Shown piece after piece: positions 56,906 through 64,000 of a stretch of 64,000 bases of DNA. The notes under the pieces were generated by a model that was given only the letters and a program-made list of their open reading frames with translations, did not search any database and was not told the DNA's origin. A program made the translations under genes and the position numbers. The stretch is from Nocardioides caeni (GTDB taxonomy: Bacteria; Actinomycetota; Actinomycetes; Propionibacteriales; Nocardioidaceae): contig NZ_STGW01000003.1 of assembly GCF_004912195.1 (NCBI RefSeq), positions 1-64,000 on the forward strand. The letters are read 5' to 3'. Numbering within the stretch: the stretch's first letter is position 1; every line of letters starts with the position of its first letter.

Positions 56906-57652
56906 GTGACGCTCACCTTCCGGGAGGCCGGCCTGGCCCCCGACCTGATCGACTACCTCGCCGCCTGGGACCTCCAGCGCGAGGTCCATGCCGAAGTGGT
57001 GGCGCAGCGCACGCCCGACACCGTGCTGCTGCTCGAGCATCCGCCAGTGTTCACCGCCGGCAAGCGGACCCGTCCGGAGGACCGCCCGCTCGATCCCGGC
57101 GGAGCGGACGTGATCGACGTCGACCGGGGCGGCCAGATCACCTTCCACGGTCCCGGCCAGCTCGTGGGCTATCCGATCGTCCGGCTCGCCGACCACGTGA
57201 AGGTGGTCGACTACGTCCGTCGGGTCGAGGAGGCGCTGATCGGCGTGTGCGCCGACTTCGGTCTCGCGACGGCACGGGTGCCGGGGCGCAGCGGGGTGTG
57301 GCTGCGGGCCGACCCCGCAACCGGCCGCGAGGAGCGCAAGATCGCGGCCCTGGGGATCCGGGTCAGCAAGGGCGTCACGATGCACGGCTTCGCGATCAAC
57401 TGCGATGTCGACCTCGGCTGGTACGACAGGTTCGTCCCCTGCGGCATCTCCGACGCCGGGGTCACCTCACTGAGCGCGGAGCTGGGTCGACCGGTCGCCG
57501 TGCGCGACGTCCTCCCGTCCGTACGGCGCCACCTCGACGAGCTGCTGGCGTGGCACGACTACGACGCGACGCCCGACTACGAGCCCCGGCCGGATCCGGC
57601 GAAGTCGCCGGCATGCGTCGGCGTGGCGGTCCTCTCCTACCCGGCCCGCTGA
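56906..57652 (+). CDS. lipB: Octanoyl-(acyl carrier protein):protein octanoyltransferase LipB
   Basis: 248 residues. It moves octanoate from ACP to lipoyl domains, the first step of lipoate assembly. [18 protein letters not shown], the lysine of KIAALGIRV, and the acyl-accepting Cys in [14 protein letters not shown] are present. GTG 56906 has TAGCCT at leaderless spacing. LipA acts next, but its gene is 2 kb on, beyond an ABC pair. Confidence 0.95.
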   Translation: MTLTFREAGLAPDLIDYLAAWDLQREVHAEVVAQRTPDTVLLLEHPPVFTAGKRTRPEDRPLDPGGADVIDVDRGGQITFHGPGQLVGYPIVRLADHVKVVDYVRRVEEALIGVCADFGLATARVPGRSGVWLRADPATGREERKIAALGIRVSKGVTMHGFAINCDVDLGWYDRFVPCGISDAGVTSLSAELGRPVAVRDVLPSVRRHLDELLAWHDYDATPDYEPRPDPAKSPACVGVAVLSYPAR

Positions 57653-57705
57653 CGCCATACTCGGTATCTATCGGCACTTGGCCGACCGGATGCCAGGAGG
57701 GGCGG

Positions 57706-58632
57706 ATGAGCGATCTCGTCATCGAGACGAGCGGGCTGCGCAAGGAGTTCCGTTCACGCAAGGGCGGGCTGCGGGTGGCCGTGGCCGGCCTCGACCTGGC
57801 CGTCCCGGCCGGGGGCGGCGTGCACGGCTTCCTCGGGCCCAACGGCTCGGGCAAGACCACGACGATCCGCATGCTGCTGGGTCTCGCGCGCCCCTCTGCC
57901 GGCACGATGCGCCTCTTCGGCGAGCCCGTGCCGGACCGACTCCCCCACGTGATCGGCCGGGTCGGCGCGGTCGTCGAGTCGCCCAAGTTCTCGCCGAACT
58001 TCAGCGGCCGCCGCAACCTGCAGCTGCTCGCCGACGTGATCGGCGCACCGCGCACGCGAGTGGACGAGGCCATCGCCACCGTCGGGCTGACCGGTCGCGA
58101 CAAGGACCGCTACAAGGGCTACTCGCTGGGCATGAAGCAGCGGCTCGCCATCGCGGCGACCCTGCTGAAGGACCCGGCGCTGCTGATCCTCGACGAGCCG
58201 ACCAACGGCCTCGACCCCGCTGGCATCCGGGAGATCCGCGAGACGATCCGTGGGCTCGGCGAGGCCGGCGTGACGGTGCTGCTGAGCTCCCACATCCTGG
58301 CCGAGGTGCAGCACGTGTGCACGTCGGCGACCATCATCGGCAACGGCCGTCTGCTGGCCTCCGGCAACGTCGACGACCTCCTCGGCGGTACGACGGCCCA
58401 CCGGGTCGTCGTACCGGAGCAGGAGCGGGCACTCGGGGTGCTGGCCGGAGCCGGGATGACGGCTGTTGCCGAGGCCGGTGCGATCCGGGTCGAGGCGGAC
58501 GACGCCTCCGCGATCACGAAGGTCCTCGGTGATGCCGACCTGTGGCTCAGCGAGCTCACTCCCCTGCGACCCGACCTCGAGACCTTCTTCCTCGCCCTGA
58601 CCGACACCGAGCGGCTGGGGGCCGACCAGTGA
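57706..58632 (+). CDS. ABC transporter ATP-binding protein
   Basis: 308 residues. Walker A GPNGSGKTTT (about residue 45), signature YSLGMKQRLAIAATLL, Walker B LLILDEPTNGLDPAGI, and a switch His in SSHIL. The C-terminal extension (about 225-308) is typical of exporter ATPases of the DrrA/CcmA type. ATG 57706 follows AGGAGG. A TATCTAT at about 57664 could be its -10. It overlaps the permease start (GTGA). Confidence 0.92.
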   Translation: MSDLVIETSGLRKEFRSRKGGLRVAVAGLDLAVPAGGGVHGFLGPNGSGKTTTIRMLLGLARPSAGTMRLFGEPVPDRLPHVIGRVGAVVESPKFSPNFSGRRNLQLLADVIGAPRTRVDEAIATVGLTGRDKDRYKGYSLGMKQRLAIAATLLKDPALLILDEPTNGLDPAGIREIRETIRGLGEAGVTVLLSSHILAEVQHVCTSATIIGNGRLLASGNVDDLLGGTTAHRVVVPEQERALGVLAGAGMTAVAEAGAIRVEADDASAITKVLGDADLWLSELTPLRPDLETFFLALTDTERLGADQ

Positions 58633-59648
58633 ACTCGTTCGCCCGACTGCTGCGCACCGAGCTGGCCCGCCTGCTGCACCGCCGCGCGATCCTCCTCCTC
58701 GCCGCGGCCGCGATCATCGTGCCGACCATCATCGGCGTGGTGCTGGTCATCGACACCCTGCCGCCGTCCGACGCCGAGATCGCCGAGGCCGAGCGCAACG
58801 TCGAGCTGGACATCGCCAACGGCTACGTCAAGGACAACATCGAGGAGTGCATCGCCGACCCGCAGGGCTGGGCGGGGTATCCGTCCGATCTCTCCGATGC
58901 CGAGGTCGAGGAGCGGTGCCTCGCGGACTTCACCCCGACCGTCGATCAGTATCTCTACTCGCCGCAGCTCGACCTGGCCAACGAGCGTGACGCCGGCACG
59001 GGCATCGCCGTCACCCTCATCGTCGCCATGGCGATGATGCTGCTCGGCACCACCTTCACCGGTCACGACTGGGCCAGCGGGTCCGTCAGCAACCAGCTGC
59101 TCTTCGAGACTCGCCGCCACCGGGTCTGGGCCGCCAAGGCCATCGTGGTGTCGGGCTTCGCACTCGTCCTGGCGGCCGTGGTGCTGTCGACGTACTGGCT
59201 GGTGCTGGGCGCCGTCGCCCGCTCGCGTGACCGCCTGGGCGACGGCGTGCTCATGGACTGCTTGCAGATGGGATGGCGCGCCGCGCTCCTCGCCGGGATC
59301 GCCGCGCTGCTGGGCTTCGCGCTGACCATGCTGTTCAGGAGCACGGTCGCGACGCTGGGCATCCTGTTCGGCATCGCCCTGGCCGGTGGCATCCTGCTGG
59401 CAGCGCTCGGCGTCGAGGGTCGCTGGAACCCCGCCTACAACGTCGCCGCGGTGATCACCGACGGGACGACCTACTACGCCGAGGTGGAGTGCAGCCCGAA
59501 GGAGATCGAGGAGATGGGCGGCGACTACGGCTACTGCACCGAGGAGCGCGAGGTCACCTTGGCCCAGGGCGTCGGCTTCCTCGGTACGGCGGTCGTGGCC
59601 GCAGGCGCCGTCTCGCTGCTCTCGTTCCGCCGCCGCGACGTTCCCTGA
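58629..59648 (+). CDS. ABC-2-like transporter permease
   Basis: 339 residues. One N-terminal membrane segment (about 18-42), a large extracytoplasmic loop with two cysteines (about 45-118), then five further helices. A second external loop near residues 280-315 also has two cysteines (ECSPKEIEEMGG, YCTEE). Topology suits an ABC-2 exporter. Substrate unknown. It is translated with the ATPase and ends before lipA. Confidence 0.85.
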   Translation: MNSFARLLRTELARLLHRRAILLLAAAAIIVPTIIGVVLVIDTLPPSDAEIAEAERNVELDIANGYVKDNIEECIADPQGWAGYPSDLSDAEVEERCLADFTPTVDQYLYSPQLDLANERDAGTGIAVTLIVAMAMMLLGTTFTGHDWASGSVSNQLLFETRRHRVWAAKAIVVSGFALVLAAVVLSTYWLVLGAVARSRDRLGDGVLMDCLQMGWRAALLAGIAALLGFALTMLFRSTVATLGILFGIALAGGILLAALGVEGRWNPAYNVAAVITDGTTYYAEVECSPKEIEEMGGDYGYCTEEREVTLAQGVGFLGTAVVAAGAVSLLSFRRRDVP

Positions 59649-59698
59649 CCGTCGGTCCCGGCCCTCGTCGCGATGCGGACCGGCCACCGGGCCGGGAG

Positions 59699-59704
59699 TA
59701 GGCT
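59699..59704 (+). promoter_or_regulatory. Leaderless promoter -10 element (lipA)
   Basis: TAGGCT, 6 nt before GTG 59711. Confidence 0.55.
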
Positions 59705-59710
59705 GATCGG

Positions 59711-60652
59711 GTGACCGCAGCACCCGACGGCCGGAAGCTCCTGCGTCTGGAGGTCCGCAACGCGGAGACCCCGATCGAGCGCAAACCCTCCTGGATCAAG
59801 ACCCGCGCGAAGATGGGGCCGGAATACACGGCCCTGCAGAAGCTGGTGAAGTCCGAGGGCCTGCACACGGTGTGTCAGGAAGCCGGCTGCCCCAACATCT
59901 TCGAGTGCTGGGAGGACCGGGAGGCGACCTTCCTCATCGGTGGTGACCAGTGCACCCGTCGCTGCGACTTCTGCCAGATCGACACCGGTCGGCCGGAGCC
60001 GCTGGACCGTGACGAGCCCCGCCGGGTCGCGGAGTCGGTGCAGCAGATGGAGCTGCGCTATGCCACGATCACGGGCGTCGCCCGCGACGACCTGGACGAC
60101 GGCGGCGCCTGGCTCTACGCCGAGACGGTGCGCGCCATCCACGAGCTCAACCCGGGCACCGGGGTGGAGAACCTGATCCCCGACTTCAACGGCCGCCCCG
60201 AGCTGCTGGCCGAGGTCTTCGAGTCCCGCCCCGAGGTGCTGGCCCACAACCTGGAGACGGTGCCGCGGATCTTCAAGCGGATCCGTCCCGCGTTCCGCTA
60301 CGAGCGCTCGCTCGACGTGCTGACCCAGGCGCGGACGTTCGGGCTGGTCACCAAGTCCAACCTGATCCTCGGCATGGGCGAGACCCGCGAGGAGGTCTCG
60401 CAAGCACTGCGCGACCTCCACGAGGCGGGCTGCGACCTCATCACGATCACCCAGTACCTCCGTCCCTCTGCGCGCCACCACCCCGTCGAGCGGTGGGTGA
60501 AGCCGGAGGAGTTCGTGGAGCTGCAGGCCGAGGCCGAGGAGATCGGCTTCGCCGGTGCCCTGTCCGGACCACTGGTGCGTTCGTCGTACCGGGCGGGACG
60601 CTTGTATCGTCAGGCGATGGCCGCGCGCGAAGCGGCCGCCACGTCCGCGTGA
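59711..60652 (+). CDS. lipA: Lipoyl synthase LipA
   Basis: 313 residues, radical SAM enzyme inserting two sulfurs into the octanoyl chain. The auxiliary cluster motif [12 protein letters not shown] and radical SAM motif CTRRCDFCQ are complete. The C-terminal RSSYRAG carries the conserved Arg-Ser-Ser that ligates the auxiliary cluster. Own promoter (TAGGCT, GTG), so it is not dependent on the ABC operon. Confidence 0.97.
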   Translation: MTAAPDGRKLLRLEVRNAETPIERKPSWIKTRAKMGPEYTALQKLVKSEGLHTVCQEAGCPNIFECWEDREATFLIGGDQCTRRCDFCQIDTGRPEPLDRDEPRRVAESVQQMELRYATITGVARDDLDDGGAWLYAETVRAIHELNPGTGVENLIPDFNGRPELLAEVFESRPEVLAHNLETVPRIFKRIRPAFRYERSLDVLTQARTFGLVTKSNLILGMGETREEVSQALRDLHEAGCDLITITQYLRPSARHHPVERWVKPEEFVELQAEAEEIGFAGALSGPLVRSSYRAGRLYRQAMAAREAAATSA

Positions 60653-60691
60653 CGTCCTGACGAACGATCGCCGAGGAGACTGCAGCACCCC

Positions 60692-61408
60692 ATGTCGAAC
60701 ACCCCTCTCGACCCGTCGAAGATGAGCCGCCGCCGGCAGATCCTCGAGACGTACCGGATGTCCCGCGAGGTCGACCCGGCCATCCGCTGGTGGATGCTCG
60801 GCTCCTTCGTGATCTTCGCCGGCCTCGGCCTGCTCCTGTTCCGTGTGGTGCTGCCGCACAACGACAGCGTCCTCTCCTGGATCCTCGGCGGCGTCGCGTC
60901 GTTCCTGATCGGTCTGCTGGCCGTGATGATCGTCTTCGGCCGCCGCGCCCAGAAGGCCGCGTTCGCCCGTCTCGAGGGCCAACTCGGCGCCGCCGCCCGC
61001 GCCCTCACCCTGCTGCGTCGCGGCTGGTCGATCGAGGAGGTCGTCGGCTTCACCAAGCAGCAGGACATGGTCCACCGCGTCGTCGGCCCACCGGGGATCA
61101 TCCTGGTCGGCGAGGGCAACCCGGGCCGCCTCAAGGCGCTGCTGACCAGCGAGGTCAAGAAGCACGAGCGTGTCGCCGGCGACTACCCCGTCCACCAGGT
61201 CACCGTCGGCACCGACGAGGGCCAGGTCCCGCTGAAGAAGCTGGTCAACCACGTCCGCAAGCTCGGCCGCCAGGTCAAGCCGGCCGAGATCACCGAGATC
61301 AAGCAGCGCCTGCGCGCCCTCGACGCCCAGCGCCCCAAGGTCCCGATCCCCCGCGGCCCCGTCCCGACCTCGATGAAGGGCCAGCGCGGCAACCTCCGCG
61401 GCCGCTGA
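60692..61408 (+). CDS. DUF4191 membrane protein
   Basis: 238 residues. Two transmembrane helices (about 33-53 and 62-83) and a basic cytoplasmic tail. RRRQILETYRMSREVDP, GQLGAAARALTLLRRGW and the PPGIILVGEG region match DUF4191, found next to lipA in actinobacteria (Rv2219). Function unknown. ATG 60692 follows GGAGA. Confidence 0.9.
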   Translation: MSNTPLDPSKMSRRRQILETYRMSREVDPAIRWWMLGSFVIFAGLGLLLFRVVLPHNDSVLSWILGGVASFLIGLLAVMIVFGRRAQKAAFARLEGQLGAAARALTLLRRGWSIEEVVGFTKQQDMVHRVVGPPGIILVGEGNPGRLKALLTSEVKKHERVAGDYPVHQVTVGTDEGQVPLKKLVNHVRKLGRQVKPAEITEIKQRLRALDAQRPKVPIPRGPVPTSMKGQRGNLRGR

Positions 61409-61511
61409 CCCCTCCTCCACAGCCCCGCCACCGCTGGTGGCCCCGAGCGCCCGAACCGGGATAGCGTGCCTGTGCGCCCCGGTCCGGGCGTTCGTCATCT
61501 CGGGAGGACCC

Positions 61512-62093
61512 ATGCGTCTCGCGTACGCCGCCACGCTGGCGACCCTCGCCCTGCTCCTGGCCGCGTGCAGCGACGACGGCGACGAGCCCGGCGATCCGAT
61601 GGCGACCTGGACGCCCAGCGGCACCGTCGAGACCCCGTCGGCCTCCCCCTCCGCCGTCGCCACCCCCACGGAGCCCCCGCTGCCCGACGCCGCCACGAAG
61701 GCGACCGAGGCGGGCGCGCGGGCGTTCATCACGTATTACTGGGACCTCATCAACTACGCGCAGCTGACCGGGGACGTCGAGGCGCTCTCGTCCCTCTCGA
61801 GTTCCACGTGCGACGGTTGTTGGGGCGCCGTCGGCGCGATCACAGAGATCTACGACGGCGGCAGTGCAGTCGGAGGCGAATACACCGTGGCCATCGACCG
61901 CGTGGTCGAGCTAGCCTCGAACAGGCAGAACTTCTACGGGTTCGAAGTCGCGGTCAGCGTGCGCAACGCGGAACAGGTCATCCACCGGCCCGACGGCACG
62001 CGAGAGATCTCCAAGTCGAAGACGAGTCGCTTTCTCGCTTATCTGCTCTGGACCGAGGACGCATGGCGGACCGATGTCCTGGAGCCACGATGA
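61512..62093 (+). CDS. DUF6318-like secreted lipoprotein
   Basis: 193 residues. Lipoprotein signal with LLAACSDD, a Thr/Pro/Ser-rich linker, then a DUF6318-type domain: AFITYYWDLINYAQLTGDVEALSSLSSSTCDGCWGAV and a final LAYLLWTEDAWRTD. The CDGC pair may form a disulfide. It overlaps the next gene by 4 bp. ATG 61512 follows GGAGG. Function unknown. The local base composition is less GC-rich than its surroundings. Confidence 0.8.
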   Translation: MRLAYAATLATLALLLAACSDDGDEPGDPMATWTPSGTVETPSASPSAVATPTEPPLPDAATKATEAGARAFITYYWDLINYAQLTGDVEALSSLSSSTCDGCWGAVGAITEIYDGGSAVGGEYTVAIDRVVELASNRQNFYGFEVAVSVRNAEQVIHRPDGTREISKSKTSRFLAYLLWTEDAWRTDVLEPR

Positions 62094-62830
62094 AGTGGAT
62101 CGCCGCGGTTGCTTGTCTCCTCATCTTGGGGTCGCCAGTCGCGGCGTGGTCAGACGAGGAGCCCGAGTACTCGGGCTACAGCACCGGCGGCGGGGTGGCA
62201 GCAGTCGGGATCGCGCAAGGCGGGACTCCCCCTGACGACGGCGGTTCGTTGTCAGAAACACGAGGGGTATCGGCAGAACCGGTGGACCCCGCCATCTATC
62301 TCGGCACGTTCGGATGCAGCGCCAGCGAGGCCATCGCCGTCGCTGAAGCGGCTGTCTACTTCTGCGCCGGCGGAACAGCCGAACCTGTCCTTACCCTCGG
62401 CGCGGTCCGTACCGCCTTCGCCCGCCTGGACCTCCCCGCCGGGACATTGGTGATCCAGCCGCCGGACGGTCTGACGCTGGTCAACTTCGACACAAACTTC
62501 TACACGACGAGCACCGAGCCGCTGACCCGCACGGTCACGTTGCTCGGGCGCCAGGTGACGCTCGAGGCGACGCCGGCGACGTACACGTGGGACTTCGGCG
62601 ACGGGAAGTCGCTCGCGACGAGCGATCCCGGGGCGCCGTACCCGGCCCTGCGGGTCACCCACAGCTACGGCCTCAAGGGCACGTACCGGCCGAGCCTCTC
62701 GACGACCTACGCCGGCCGCTTCCGGGTCGGCGGTGGGGCGTGGCGCCAGATCCCGGGCACGGTCACCATCGACGGCGCCGGCCAGCCGCTGCGGGCGATC
62801 GAGGCGCGACCCACGCTCGTCGGCTACTGA
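62090..62830 (+). CDS. Secreted PKD-like protein
   Basis: 246 residues. Signal peptide (1 to about 20, MKWIAAVACLLILGSPVAA), a low-complexity Gly/Ser region, a Cys pair (GCSASEAIAVAEAAVYFC), and a PKD-type domain with YTWDFGDGKSLATSDPG and VTHSYGLKGTYRPSL. It is paired with the DUF6318 lipoprotein (ATGA overlap); I associate this pair with Nocardioides-like genomes. Possible role at the cell surface, no known function. Confidence 0.8.
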   Translation: MKWIAAVACLLILGSPVAAWSDEEPEYSGYSTGGGVAAVGIAQGGTPPDDGGSLSETRGVSAEPVDPAIYLGTFGCSASEAIAVAEAAVYFCAGGTAEPVLTLGAVRTAFARLDLPAGTLVIQPPDGLTLVNFDTNFYTTSTEPLTRTVTLLGRQVTLEATPATYTWDFGDGKSLATSDPGAPYPALRVTHSYGLKGTYRPSLSTTYAGRFRVGGGAWRQIPGTVTIDGAGQPLRAIEARPTLVGY

Positions 62831-62841
62831 CCGGCGGTCAG
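62827..62841. terminator. Short palindrome containing both stop codons (PKD gene / RDD gene)
   Basis: CTGACCG-G-CGGTCAG, perfect 7-bp arms. The plus-strand stop (62828-62830) lies in the left arm and the minus-strand stop (62838-62840) in the right. A hairpin would lose the central pairs to the loop. Confidence 0.5.
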
Positions 62842-63233
62842 GCCGACAGCTCCCGCAGCGTGTCGAACGTCACGGTGGCGGTGTCGGCGAACAGGTCGTG
62901 CAGGCCGCGGCCGTCGGCGCGGAACACCAGCGGCGGGATCACCAGCAGCACCATCACCTGGCGGATGAGCACCTTGAGCGGGTTGAGCCGCCGGAGCCGA
63001 CCGTCGGCCGGGATGACGCACAGACCGGTGAGGAGCTTGCCGGCGGAGCCGCCCGCGAGCCACGTGAGCAGGGAGGACTCGGCCAGGTAGACCGCCAGCA
63101 CGACGGCCGAGGCGGTCGAGCCCGGGGTCGTGTACTCCTCGAGGCCGACGAAGATGACGACGACCAGGGTGCACAGCAGCCAGTCGACGAGCAGGGCGAG
63201 GATGCGGCGGCCCCAGGAGGCGGTCTCGATCAC
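62838..63233 (-). CDS. RDD family membrane protein
   Basis: 131 residues, three membrane helices. [15 protein letters not shown] holds the first Arg-Asp pair and [10 protein letters not shown] the usual helix-end motif; [15 protein letters not shown] is at the C-terminus. In M. tuberculosis an RDD gene adjoins glnA1. Function unclear. GTG 63233 has TACGGT 6 nt upstream. It is divergent from the glutamine synthetase gene. Confidence 0.88.
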   Translation of the reverse strand: MIETASWGRRILALLVDWLLCTLVVVIFVGLEEYTTPGSTASAVVLAVYLAESSLLTWLAGGSAGKLLTGLCVIPADGRLRRLNPLKVLIRQVMVLLVIPPLVFRADGRGLHDLFADTATVTFDTLRELSA

Positions 63234-63239
63234 GGCGCC

Positions 63240-63245
63240 ACCGTA
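63240..63245 (-). promoter_or_regulatory. Leaderless promoter -10 element (RDD gene)
   Basis: TACGGT on the minus strand, 6 nt before GTG 63233. Confidence 0.5.
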
Positions 63246-63265
63246 TCCGGCGCCCCGGAAAACCT

Positions 63266-63303
63266 GTTACATGCCTGAAACATGAGGGCAACCCGGGGAA
63301 ATC
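63266..63303 (+). promoter_or_regulatory. GlnR-type box upstream of glutamine synthetase
   Basis: GTTAC (63266), GAAAC (63277) and GCAAC (63288) are each separated by 6 bp, followed 6 bp on by AAATC (63299). This is the a-n6-b-n6-a-n6-b pattern of actinobacterial GlnR boxes, with only the last half-site weak. It lies about 80-110 bp before the start codon. Confidence 0.8.
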
Positions 63304-63379
63304 TGGTCCGCCTACGTTCTCCTCTGAGCCGGTCACGCCGACGCGCAAGACCGCACACGCTACGACGAGGAGTCCCCGA

Positions 63380-64000
63380 ATGACTGCGAACCCGACCCGC
63401 CTCGGTGCGATCCGCGAGATCGAGGCCAACGTGGCCCCGGCCCCGTTCTTCGACACCGCCGAGAAGACCGGCGCCATCTACGGCGAGAACGTCTTCTCCC
63501 TCTCGGTGATGCAGAAGCGACTCCCCAAGTCGGTGTTCAAGTCGGTCGCCGCGACGATCCAGAAGGGCGAGAAGCTCGACCCGGCCGTCGCCGACATCGT
63601 CGCCTCCGCGATGAAGGACTGGGCGATGGAGAAGGGTGTCACGCACTACGCGCACGTCTTCTACCCGCTCACCGGCCTGACCGCAGAGAAGCACGACTCG
63701 TTCATGGAGCCGGTCGGCGACGGTACGGCGATCTGGGAGTTCCAGGGCAAGACGCTGGTCCAGGGTGAGCCCGACGCGTCGTCGTTCCCCAACGGCGGCA
63801 TCCGCGCCACCTTCGAGGCGCGTGGCTACACCGGCTGGGACGTGCAGTCGCCGGCGTACATCCTCGAGAACCCCAACGGCAACACGCTGTGCATCCCGAC
63901 GATCTTCGTCTCGATGACGGGTGAGGCGCTGGACCACAAGACCCCGCTGCTGCGCTCGCAGAACGCGATGTCCGAGCAGGCCCAGCGGGTCCTCGCGCTC
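63380..64000 (+). CDS. glnN: Glutamine synthetase type III, 5' part (cut by the window end)
   Basis: The first 207 codons of an open frame that runs off the window. [22 protein letters not shown] at the start, [33 protein letters not shown], and [25 protein letters not shown] are hallmarks of GSIII (about 720 residues), not of GSI. It joins ammonia to glutamate. ATG 63380 follows GAGGAG. A GlnR-type box stands upstream. The presence of GSIII beside RDD where a GSI gene is expected is noted among the findings. Confidence 0.9.
   Translation, partial: MTANPTRLGAIREIEANVAPAPFFDTAEKTGAIYGENVFSLSVMQKRLPKSVFKSVAATIQKGEKLDPAVADIVASAMKDWAMEKGVTHYAHVFYPLTGLTAEKHDSFMEPVGDGTAIWEFQGKTLVQGEPDASSFPNGGIRATFEARGYTGWDVQSPAYILENPNGNTLCIPTIFVSMTGEALDHKTPLLRSQNAMSEQAQRVLAL

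Overview
The window is about 70% GC with dense, overlapping genes. It looks like chromosome of a high-GC actinobacterium, most likely Nocardioides or a close relative in the Propionibacteriales. Supporting signs are an actinobacterial type SOS box at recA, DUF3046, DUF4191 and DUF6318 proteins, mycothiol-type DinB proteins, an LLM-class F420-type oxidoreductase, a GlnR-type site, many leaderless promoters, and copies of a GGTGGTCGAGGAG...CGTCTCGAGACC repeat that I associate with Nocardioides-like genomes. The genus is inference.

Layout. 1-3.7 kb: repeat-bearing spacer, recA, an MFS transporter, DUF3046 and a DinB protein. 3.8-4.4 kb: a DM13 protein. 4.4-12.1 kb: a histidine-utilisation operon (hutH-hutU-M20 amidohydrolase-hutF-hutI) with a divergent IclR regulator. 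12-16.6 kb: a VOC protein and an orphan DNA methylase, then a fused nicotinate phosphoribosyltransferase/nicotinamidase gene with its NrtR regulator. 16.7-22.8 kb: methyltransferase, ArsR/SRPBCC/TIGR03086 operon, a TfoX remnant, an MFS transporter, a SigE-family sigma factor with a membrane beta-propeller partner, and a class F sortase. 22.8-28.2 kb: lhr-nei2 DNA repair pair. 28.3-48.2 kb: clgR-like, a 2,496-residue secreted nuclease/nucleotidase, pgsA, rimO, rodZ-like, ftsK, rnj, dapA, LLM oxidoreductase, dfrA, thyA. 48-64 kb: phzF, gcvT, pepA, sucB, a TIGR01777 protein, lipB, an ABC pair, lipA, DUF4191, a lipoprotein/PKD pair, RDD and the 5' part of a type III glutamine synthetase.

Two blocks match gene orders known from Mycobacterium tuberculosis: DUF3046/recA with clgR-pgsA-ftsK-rnj-dapA-dfrA-thyA, and gcvT-pepA-sucB-TIGR01777-lipB-lipA-DUF4191-RDD-glutamine synthetase. 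The interest lies in departures from these orders: the giant secreted nuclease between clgR and pgsA, an MFS gene between DUF3046 and recA, an ABC exporter between lipB and lipA, and a GSIII enzyme behind a GlnR-type box.

Functionally the hut operon takes histidine to glutamate. No classical HutG is present, so the M20 amidohydrolase probably performs the last step. The pncBA-nrtR operon salvages nicotinamide to NAD under its own regulator. The lipB/lipA pair supplies lipoyl groups for the SucB-type E2 (and GcvH elsewhere). dfrA/thyA and gcvT share one-carbon folate chemistry. No rRNA, tRNA, CRISPR array, prophage or transposase was seen. The most unusual sequence-level signals are a repeat element translated in frame inside the M20 amidohydrolase, a PncB-PncA fusion, a 41-codon TfoX remnant with an intact promoter, hairpins that contain the stop codons of convergent genes, a 28-bp inverted repeat after rnj whose five mismatches are all G-U wobbles on one strand, and at least twelve leaderless promoters.
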